In this document: piece by piece, positions 55,850-64,000 of the stretch | Numbering within the stretch: position 1 is the first letter of the stretch | Layout: each line of letters begins with the position of its first letter | Assembly (NCBI GenBank): GCA_001692895.1 | Contig: KV748180.1 | Span: 4,927,805-4,991,804 of the forward strand | Length of the DNA stretch: 64,000 bases | Source of the DNA: Cenococcum geophilum 1.58 | Taxonomy: Eukaryota > Ascomycota > Dothideomycetes > Gloniales > Gloniaceae | Direction of reading: 5' to 3' | Translations under genes and position numbers: made by a program | Notes under the pieces: generated by a model | What the model saw: only the letters and a program-made list of their open reading frames with translations | What the model was told of the DNA's origin: nothing | Databases searched by the model: none

Positions 55850-58480
55850 TTCTACGCGCTATCTTACATCCTTAATTATTCTATAGCGACGGCTATAGAA
55901 TATAGCCTTACCGTTAACCCGCTAGCGTGCCCCCTAGTAATAATTAAGAGCTTTAATTAATAGCCTATCTACTAGCCCTAAAGTCCACTTAGTCTAGAGC
56001 TAGAAGACCAAATTACCACCTTAAAGTATTTTATATTTCCTTAGCAGCGCCTATAGGTTAAGAATAAATAGGAGAGATAGTTAAGTATTAGCTTATACCT
56101 ACGCTAGTAGGGGCAATACGGATATAGTAGATGGCTAAGTGGGTAGTGCGGATATTATAGACAGCTAATTAGATAGTGCGGATATTATAAATAGCTAAGT
56201 AAATGGTGCAGATATTATAAACGGCTAAGTAGACGGTGCGGATATCATAGATAGCGGCTAAGTAGGTAGTATAGATATTATAAATAGCTAAGCAGGCGGC
56301 GCGGATATAGTAAACATTATAGTAAACGGCGTAGGCTTGCCTAAAGGTAGATATATAGACTCTATAGGCCCTATCTAAATACCTATCTTCCCTTACTAGA
56401 TTTATATAGGTATAAATAATGCTAATGATTTTTTTATTTTGCTAAGGCGTTTTAAGATTATCTATATATATAATTAAACCCCCTTTATCTCGGAAATCAC
56501 GGCCTTATATCTTAGCTTAGCTATAGCCTTATAAGTAGGCCAGTATTTCTATATTATTAGCTTATCTAGTATAATTACATTAGCTAGTAAGCTTTTTACC
56601 TATGTGGTAAACCTCTAGTACTTCTTATAGCCGAAAAGGGGGTCCTTCTATAGGGGGTAGAGTGGGAACTGCTTATATAGGATTACTAAGTCCTATAATA
56701 GGATTACTCTAAACACGTGGAGAAGGCGTAGAAATTTTAAGCCCGTAAGGTTAAGCCGTATAACCTTATTATCGGCCCTACCTAGGTAGTAGGCCTCTAT
56801 GTATTTTAGCTAAATATTAGTCTTCGGCTATATCTTTAAACAGAGGGCCTTCTCTAGCACCTCCTATGCGTAGGGAAAAAAGTAGCCCTTTCCTTTCTTT
56901 AGGAAGCTGGTAATTAACTATATAAACGTATAGAGTAGGTAGCTAAGGTAGGCTCCTATTATCGCGTTTATATTCTAGCATTTAGCCTATTTAATTTAGG
57001 TTTCCTTAACGCCGCTAAGCTCGGTATACTAGACGCTCTACTTATAAGCGCTATAGGTTTTCTCCTTTAAGTAAATTCCTACCCCCTAAAACATCTTTTT
57101 ATTTTATTTAAACTATATATAATAGCTTGGCGGCTATTATGGTACTTTAATACTGCTAGGGAAGATATATAGGTTATAGTAGTCCTCTAGTTACTAAAAG
57201 GATAAAAAGCTCTTTGCGCTATCTTTACCCTAGCAGTTAAAGAAGTAAAAGGCTACTATAGAGAGGGGGTAAAGAATAGGGTTAGCGTTCCGTATATAGC
57301 TTATATACTTAACCTTACTATACTAATTCTACTTCCCTTATATTATCGATATAATTATATACGGCGCTAACTCGTCTAGTTTAGGCCCTTTATTCTTTAG
57401 TTTAATAAAAATAAGGTTAGTAAGCTAAACGTCTTATCTACTTTTACTATAGGTAATAGTAGTATGGCCTAAGGAACGGGTTAGAAAACAGTAGCTATAT
57501 AGATTAGGTAAGGTATATATAAACCTAATAAATACTCGGCTGTAGTTTAAAGGTAAGACTTAACTAAACCTAGTATCTTAGAGCCCGTCTCCTAGTACTA
57601 AGTAATTGCCTTTTTAAGCCCTTTAATATTATAGCCGCTAGTAATTATAAATAGGCCTTAATTAATAAAGTTAACGTATTAAATTTAGTCCTTATTATAG
57701 CGGACGCTATCTAGTACTGCTAAGAGCTTTACCCCCTATAGCGGCTATAAGGTCTTACCTTCTAACTACTATATATAAAGCTTAGTAATAGCGGAGATAT
57801 AGCTATTTATAACTAAGTATCGGACTATCTCGTTAAATAGGGCGTCTAGGGCCTCCTCGTCCTATATCTCCCCTTCCTCCTTTATAGCTTCCTCCCCTAT
57901 GCCTACAGCTGCCCCTATAGCTGCCCTTGCGGCTGCCCCTACGGCTACCCCTATGGCTAACTTCCCCTTTAGCTGCCCTACCCGCTTAACCATCTTCTAC
58001 TTCTTTTTTACCCACTTACTATCTTTCTATATCTCTTTCTGTTTTAACTTCTGTTTTTAATAGCTAGTAGTTTATAATTCTTAGTTAACGACTTACTACT
58101 CTAAAAATAGGTAAAGCTTATCTTCTATTACCTAGGCGCCGTCTATATTGCCTTCTAATCTCACGTACTAGTCTTTTTACTCTTTCTGCTTTAGCTTATA
58201 TACCCTTATAGTATTCTTTAAGCGCTAGGCCTTATAAATATTATATAGCCGTGCTGTTTGGGCCTTAAATTTATTCTAAAGGCTATAAAAGGAGGGGGAG
58301 AAAGAGGCTAGGGGGGCTTTCTTTAACTATAAAGTAGACTATAGGGTAAGAAGATTTTTAAAAGACTCTATCTCCGTAAGAGGTTAGGGGGAAGACGCGT
58401 AAGTACGGCGCGGGTATAGGTAAATAAAGCCACTAAACGCGTAAATATTAATAGAGGAGGAGAAGAAGAGAGCTCTATAT
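55850..58480 (-). pseudogene. Ndc10_II/Crypton-type recombinase relic, copy 3
   Basis: Same relic. The PLSIVAFYFF block is near 57,230-57,310 and the FPLYPL block near 56,640-56,710. Because the right edge of this copy is the least mutated, its upstream part (58,400-58,789) is the best source for the original promoter side of the element. Confidence 0.65.
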
Positions 58481-58789
58481 TATAGAATTAGAATTATAGT
58501 AGGCCGTTCTATATAAAACTAGAAGCCCCGCATAAGCTAGGAGCCAGCGCAGGTATAAAAACAGGAAGAGGGTTAAAAAATGGATTATTAAGGCGACGAT
58601 AAGGTTGAAGGCGCGCGACAAGGTCCTCTATACTAACCCAGTACTAACCTAGGCCTTAAAAACGCGTCCAAAAAGTAGGGGCCACCACTAAAAGGGGGGG
58701 GTGATATTTGGACGATATGTCGCGGACCTTAGGGGGTCGTGCGTAACCCGAGGTTATGCCAAGCTTAACCCGGACCTCCGATACCTTAT

Positions 58790-59003
58790 TGACCCGAGGT
58801 ACGAGTGGTCTATTATATTCGGGTCCTAGAATTCAAACTCTCGCCAAGCCGGCTTCTAATTGGTTAGATGAAAAAGCGCGCGCGGTAAGTTGTGGTAGAA
58901 TCCACGTGACGAACATTAAAATATTATAAATATCAAAATATCCTAGTATTACGCCTTCCTTTTTGTTGACACCTCTATTAATACTGCTATATACATTATA
59001 AAT
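58790..59003. other. Junction between tandem array and Helitron
   Basis: About 210 bp that match neither the 3.57-kb unit nor a coding part of the Helitron. It keeps normal CA and TG content (for example ATCCACGTGACGAACATT). A TC-starting tip for the Helitron, such as TCTATTATATTC at 58,810, is possible but unproven. Confidence 0.4.
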
Positions 59004-59502
59004 ATGGCAAATCCTACTGTAATTTAGTGTAGCAAGTGCCATATTTATAAGCCCCGCCTTAGCTTTATTAAAGACGGCCCTTTAAAGAAGCTTTTAAAGC
59101 TATACCAGTTATATTAGTCAAAGGCGCGTCTTCCCTATATATTACTTCTACCTCTGCTTACTTTTCTAGATCTCTAAATATAATTCAAATAAGCGGAGAG
59201 CTCTTATAGAGTTAGGTTCTACTACTAAGACTCGTCCTATAAGGCGCTAGTGAACTACTCTACCTAAAAACGATACCGAAAACGCCTTTCTGCCTCACGG
59301 CCAGAATAGCCAAGATACCCCTAAGATAGCTTAACGGCGGAAGACAATTAGGGCAATATAACGGAAGCACCGCATTCTTAATCAGCGGAGTAAAGCTCAC
59401 TTACCTACCCCTCCGCTATATACTATAGATAAAGCTCCATACAGCAAAGGCACTTTAAATGGCCTAAATACGTCCTTGCTGGAACTAGCTCCTATACCTA
59501 CT

Positions 59503-59554
59503 CTACCGCCAATACCTACCCTTCCGCCAATACCTACCCTACCGCCAATACCAC
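59503..59554 (+). repeat. 18-bp repeat in the Helitron N-terminal region
   Basis: About three units of CCGCCAATACCTACCCT with one spacer base, giving a Pro-rich PPIPTL-type hexapeptide repeat in the ancestral frame. Confidence 0.75.
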
Positions 59555-62500
59555 CTTTCTCGCGGCAAGCTCTAACTACGGCTACACCACTACCCATTTC
59601 AGCTGTCGATTGGGAGCGAATTAAGAAGTTTAGGAGTATACTATAGGCTAAATATATAGAGACATGCAGTTGTTATAAGGAGCGGTAGTTCTAAATAGGC
59701 CTAGCTATAGAGGGTAATAATATAGGTATATATAAAGCCTACATTAAGGACGCTAATAGCCTCAAAAATCTAACCCTTTTACCCCTATTTAGCGAAAGTA
59801 ACGGGCTTAATTTAGGGCCTATTCCTGGCTTTCTACCTATACTTACCGCGGTAAAGAAGCTTCTAATTGCGCGCGTATACGTTTATCTGCAAGTTATACG
59901 TGTATGCAGCCAGCAATATTGCTATACTAGCCACGTCTGCTGCTTTAGCTAGAACATACTAAAGACTTAGAGGCAGCTACTATGGCTACCTACTGAACTC
60001 GATATACTAGTCGTAAGGCCTGCGGCGGTAGAGGGTGGCGAATACCTAAATTAGCGGTTTACTAAGCGGTATGCTATAAGGCGCTCTGCTATAGCACAGT
60101 GGCTTTACTTTCTAAAGGTCAATTATCCTAATTATTGCGACGTTAAAATATATAGCACCTGGCTTACAAGCTTACCTAAAAATAGCTCTATATTAGATTA
60201 GCTACCTTATATTAATAAGTTAAAGTCTAATTCTAGTGGCCTGACGGCTTACCCTACTGCTCCTATACAATATCCTTATAATGTTAATCCTCTGCTTACC
60301 AAGCTTGGCAGTAATATACTAGACGGTGAATTTAATAACGACGTACTAAATACTTTGGTTCCTGATCTAGTGCCTAACCTTAATAAATTAGAGCTTTTAG
60401 GTCGCGAGGTTTAATACTAATAAAACCTATAAGCGGGCCTAGAGGTTCCTACTATGCGATAAACACCTCTCTCTAAGCGATTAGCTAGTTTTATTATACG
60501 CGGCGCCTTTCCTACTCTATTTCCTTATAGTAAAGCCGATTTTAATATACTATAAAGCCGTACGGTTACCCTAGCTACGTACGCTAAGCATATGCTTAAG
60601 TATCAGGACGGTCGGTTTAGCTACTACCCCTTATTTTACTACTACGTGTTTAATCGGATTATAAGAGAGCAAGCCCTTAGCGCCACCCGCTTTCTTTACG
60701 GCTAATTAAATAAGAATAATCTATCTTTAGATAAGCTTAGTAATCTTATAAATAGTAATAGGGGTAGCTAGTTGCTAAATAAGATTATACAGCATATATA
60801 AAACCTTAAGGGCACTAGACCTTACTAGAGGCAGAAGAGAAATAAGCTTACGGCTTATGCTAAGAATATTAAGAGTGGGTCTCTATTCTTTATACTTAGC
60901 GCTGCTAATCTATATTAGTATAATCTACACTCTTATATACCTCTATTTAACAAATATAAGGCTACTAATAAGGCTTAGCGCTACTAAATTACTTCTTAAA
61001 ATCTTAATAATAATCCGCATATTACTGCTTACTGGCTACATCACCGCTTTAATCTATTTAGGAAGCACGTACTTATAGGCCTATTTAATAGTATAGACTT
61101 TTAGTCCCGATATAAGTGGTAGGTATAAGGTAGCGGCTATATATATAGCTTCTTATAGAGTTTAATAGCCCTAAGGCCAGATCCGTCAACTAGTAAGTCA
61201 AGGGCGGCTTTTACTAAGTACTAGACTACTTTTATATTTATAGTCAATCCTAATCAATTTAGGCCTCCCAATCTCCGATATCCTTCTACTCTTAGCTATA
61301 AAAAACAGCTTAATACTAGTAAGCTTCTTACTACCTGCCTTAATCGATTTTAACGGCACCGTAATTACACCGAATCTTACTGCTTAAGATTAAAGAAAGG
61401 CTCCACTAGAGTAAAGGAGTGCCGCTTCTATTTTCTACGCTCTTTTTATAATAAGGCCGCTATATTAAAGGATCAAAATCCACATTACTAGACGTTCTGT
61501 CTGTAGTATAACAATAAGCTTCTTAATGGTTATAATACAGCTATAATATTAGCGTAGATAGCAAATATTAATATGTTACCCGCTATAAGTATATTAGTAA
61601 TAGTTAACTATATAGGCAAATATTGTAGCAAAAAAGAGAAGAAGTTAACTTCCTACTAGGAGTTACTCTAATTAGTATAGCCGCACGCCAATAGCCTTTA
61701 TACCTTCAGTTTGGTTGTAGCTAGGTTTATAAATAAGTTTATTATTAAACGCGATTAGTTAGCGCAGGAGGTATACCATCTGCTTCTTAACATTCCCCTT
61801 TATAAAGGCTCTAGGAATATAGTAACTTTAGACTACCACTAGGAGGATAATTAAAGCGCTACGTATAAGCTTAATAATAGGCAACTAAGAGGGTATAGAC
61901 TGTCTAACTATAAGAAATATAAGCGCCGCCTAGATAGGGTAGAGGACGTTACTTTCCTCAATTTTCTACTCTATTTTAATTACTCTACTTATAAGCGTTA
62001 GCTAAGAGTAAGGCCTTAAGTTATATTATACTTTCCGTAATATAACAGTGATTATTCCTATCCGCAGTATCCTAAGTTCTGCTATATAAAGCTTATTCTT
62101 CATCACCCGTAAAGGGAGTATAAGGAAGTAGCTACTTATACTAATAGATTTAGGGCCCTTAATTATATGGCTTCCTATTAGGCTTATATTAACTCTTATT
62201 AGCACCCGCCTAACTACTTCTGCAATTAGAAACTAGAGGAAGGTTACGAAACTGCTAATAATATTAATGAGTTTAAGGACGATTTCGCAGACAACTTAGA
62301 GCTATACTAGTCCTTTAAGGCCCTGCATGCCCGCGTTTAAAATACCAACGGAGTTAAAATTAAGGATCCTAATAGGCTTAGTAATAGGGAGCTTGATTGT
62401 AACTATAACTAGAGTATATATTGGGGTACGTACCCGCAGCTTAATAAGAGGACTTATTAGCAGGAAGTACGGCTATAGCCTCTACTATAGAGCCGCCTAT

Positions 62501-62559
62501 CCTAAATAGCAACTTTATCCTCCTTATAACTAGGTTAGCGTTATATCTATAATATTATA

Positions 62560-63900
62560 GTTAATTACTATAGGCAGATCTAAGTAGGCCTTAGCCTCCC
62601 CCCCACTGCGGATTAATATTAATAGAGAGGTAGGAACCGGCAAATTATATCTTATTACTGTCCTCTCTACCACACTCTATAATATAGTAAGGGCTAATAG
62701 TAAGCTGTCGCTATTAGCTTAAGCGGCCCCTACTAGGGTAGCTGCCTTTAATATTAACGGCAGAACTATATATAATCTATTAAGGTTGCCAGTAAACCGT
62801 CCGTTTAATAAATTGCCTACTACTAGTCTTATGCCTCTATAATAAGCTTTTAAGGATATTTACTATCTTATCCTTAATAAGAAATCTATAATTAGGCAAG
62901 TACATCTAGCCTAGATTAATTACCGCCTCCGTTAGATCTACCCTATACGTAATAACGACTACTTTAAAGGCTTAAACATCTTGCTAGTAGGCGATTTCCA
63001 TCAGCTTCCCCTTATAGGTTAGGCAGCCTTATATAGCAATTTACCCACTAGGCCGTTAGAGCTCGCTAGCTATAGAAAGGGAGCCTATAAGGCGATTAAC
63101 CAAATAGCTGTCCTAGATTAAGTTATGTGGCAGGGCGGTAATGACGCTAAAAGTTTTGTATTTAGGACCGCCCTTACAGAGCTACGTAGTGATTCTATAA
63201 GTAATTCGACCTAAAAGCTTCTTTTAACTAGGTGTAAGTAGGACCTATCTATTAATAAGGTTACGGGCTTTAACAACGCAATTCGGCTATATAGCACACG
63301 CGCTGCTATAGGTAAGTATAACACTATTCGGCTTCGCGACCTTTTACAGCTAGTAGTGGCTATTAAGTTAGTTAATACTAGTGTAGGTGCGCGGAAAGTT
63401 ACTCCTAATTAGTGCGATACTATAGAGAATCTAGCCCTATATATTAGCGCGAAAGTAATGCTAATATAGAATATCTGGGTTAAACTAGGCTTAGTAAACG
63501 GTATTACTAGTATAGTTAAAGATATTGTATAGAAGGGACACGCGGATATTAAAAAGGATCAGCCTTAATTACTACTAATTACGGTAGATAGGTACAACGG
63601 ACCTACCCTATTTACTCGGCAGGATAGTAAAAAAGTCATCCCTATATTTTCCGTGCTTTATAAGTAGGAGGGTATAAGAGGCTCTTACTTACGGCGTTAA
63701 TTTCCAATTACTCTAGCTTTTGCTCTTACTATACATAAAAGCTAGGGCCTAATACTTAACTAGGTAGTTTTAGATATTAAGGAAAAGAATAAGACAGCCG
63801 GGCTAACCTATATAGCAATCTTATAAGTTAAGAAGCTTTTAGGGCTTATATTTAAACGTGGGTTTAATATAAAACGATTTTAGTTATCTATAAGTAAGAC
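62560..63900 (+). pseudogene. PIF1-like helicase domain of the Helitron, broken
   Basis: The helicase motifs are I (GTGK followed by Leu instead of Ser/Thr, so the nucleotide-binding residue is lost), II (VGDFHQLPL, where cellular PIF1 has DExxQ-like DEISM and GDFxQLPPV), then AVLD and FRTALTELR. Later come FNNAIRLY and the C-terminal FALTIHKS and GLTYIAI. At least ten in-frame TAG codons interrupt it. In the family this part unwinds DNA during rolling-circle transposition. Confidence 0.8.
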
Positions 63901-64000
63901 CAAAGAGGTATAATAAAAAGATTTTATACGGAGGTAGCAGCAACTACTCATAAATAACTTTTCCTAAATAGGAAATTATATACTGGCTTAGAGGTAAGCG

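Larger units (their letters stand above)
48071..58789. repeat. Three-copy tandem array of a 3.57-kb element
   Basis: Three head-to-tail copies: about 48,071-51,642, 51,643-55,215 and 55,216-58,789. Each starts with a G-run followed by CTAATTT and GGTTATAACC, and ends with AAGCTTAACC...CCTATTATATAT. Copies abut without spacer, so the period is about 3,572 bp. They match along their whole length and differ mainly by C/T and G/A changes. Each contains, left to right, a 35-bp minisatellite, a 30-bp coding repeat and a ruined minus-strand recombinase gene. One base in copy 2 (52,124) is N. Confidence 0.95.
55216..58789 (-). mobile_element. Crypton/Ndc10-like element, tandem copy 3
   Basis: Right-hand copy. 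It has nine 35-bp units and six 30-bp units. Its last 300 bp, at the outer edge of the array, still contain many CA/TG dinucleotides (for example CACCACTAAAAGG and TGCCAAGCTT). They look closest to the undamaged ancestor. Confidence 0.75.
59004..64000 (+). mobile_element. Ruined autonomous Helitron (DUF6570, Helitron-like N, PIF1 helicase), runs off the window
   Basis: The plus strand holds parts of a Helitron Rep/helicase protein in order, broken by many TAG codons and at least one frameshift between 59,004 and 59,700. They begin with a zinc-finger-like CSKCHIYKPRLSF at the ATG (59,004) and a Pro-rich stretch with an 18-bp repeat. Then come EKLLIARVYVYLQVIRVC (about 59,850, DUF6570) and the Helitron-like N region (about 60,480-61,900) with the tract coding HMLKYQDGRF. 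The PIF1-type helicase has a P-loop remnant GTGK (about 62,635), LLVGDFHQLPL (62,983-63,012), and FALTIHKS (63,717-63,741) followed by a TAG. The end of the helicase is close to the window edge; the 3' hairpin and CTRR end are not in view. Helitrons move by rolling-circle copying. This copy cannot make a protein. Confidence 0.85.

Noticed and set aside
48071..58789. Centromeric satellite, because of the Ndc10-like domain.
   Set aside because: Ndc10_II domains are common in fungal transposons, only three copies are present, and the unit is gene-sized.
58800..58870. tRNA-like AATTCAAACTCTCGCC next to TGGTTAGATG.
   Set aside because: Boxes are in the wrong order and the T stem does not pair.
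48700..64000. A genetic code in which TAG means glutamine, suggested by TAG-only interruptions.
   Set aside because: GUT2, ACO2 and the DENN gene in the same window end with TAG in the normal way, and the same regions show CpA loss, so C-to-T damage explains it.

Overview
The window is nuclear DNA of a filamentous ascomycete (Pezizomycotina). Class Leotiomycetes is plausible but is not proven by the sequence. The genes are intron-rich, with short introns of about 48-100 nt, GTAAGT/GTACGT-like donors and CTAAC/CTGAC branch points. The gene content is typical of filamentous fungi: SOG2, a DENN/C1 protein, a CFEM-like GPI protein, a single-RGS protein, ILV6 and an ACO2-type aconitase. Transposon relics carry the C-to-T (CpA to TpA) damage expected of repeat-induced point mutation (RIP). 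Exon models below were built by hand. For complete genes the exon sums are multiples of three, which supports the splice sites.

Region 1-13 kb is gene-dense. In order: the 3' end of ALG11 (+), a CFEM-like GPI-anchored protein (-), a DENN-domain protein with an inserted C1 zinc finger (-), a 336-bp pogo/Fot1-like MITE, the TRAPP subunit TRAPPC13 (-) and a small SET protein (+) on a shared 180-bp promoter, a DUF2408/UPF0662 protein (-) and ribosomal P1 (+). Region 13-18 kb holds no intact gene. It contains the wreck of a fungal NLR-like gene (DUF676 hydrolase-NACHT-ankyrin, -) that has lost most of its NACHT domain.

Region 18-47 kb: mitochondrial FAD glycerol-3-phosphate dehydrogenase GUT2 (+), a RUS/DUF647 membrane protein (+), an RGS protein with a very long leader (+), an unrecognised tail-anchored-looking protein (-) divergent from the RAM-network protein SOG2 (+), a DUF3712 membrane protein (-) divergent from ornithine carbamoyltransferase (+), a Nudix hydrolase (+), acetolactate synthase regulatory subunit ILV6 (-) divergent from a KHDC4-like KH-domain RNA-binding protein (+), and ACO2-type homocitrate dehydratase/aconitase (+). 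Three of these genes (OTC, ILV6, ACO2) serve arginine, branched-chain and lysine synthesis. A 37-bp perfect inverted repeat lies between the KH gene and ACO2.

Region 48-64 kb is a different compartment with no intact gene. CpA and TpG are strongly depleted and TpA is enriched. It starts with three head-to-tail copies (about 3,572 bp each, 48.07-58.79 kb) of an element whose minus strand carries a ruined Ndc10_II/Crypton-type recombinase gene. Each copy holds a 35-bp minisatellite and a coding 30-bp repeat. The array is followed directly by a ruined autonomous Helitron (DUF6570, Rep/Helitron-like and PIF1 helicase remnants, +) that runs to the window edge. The tandem array is the most unusual object in the window.
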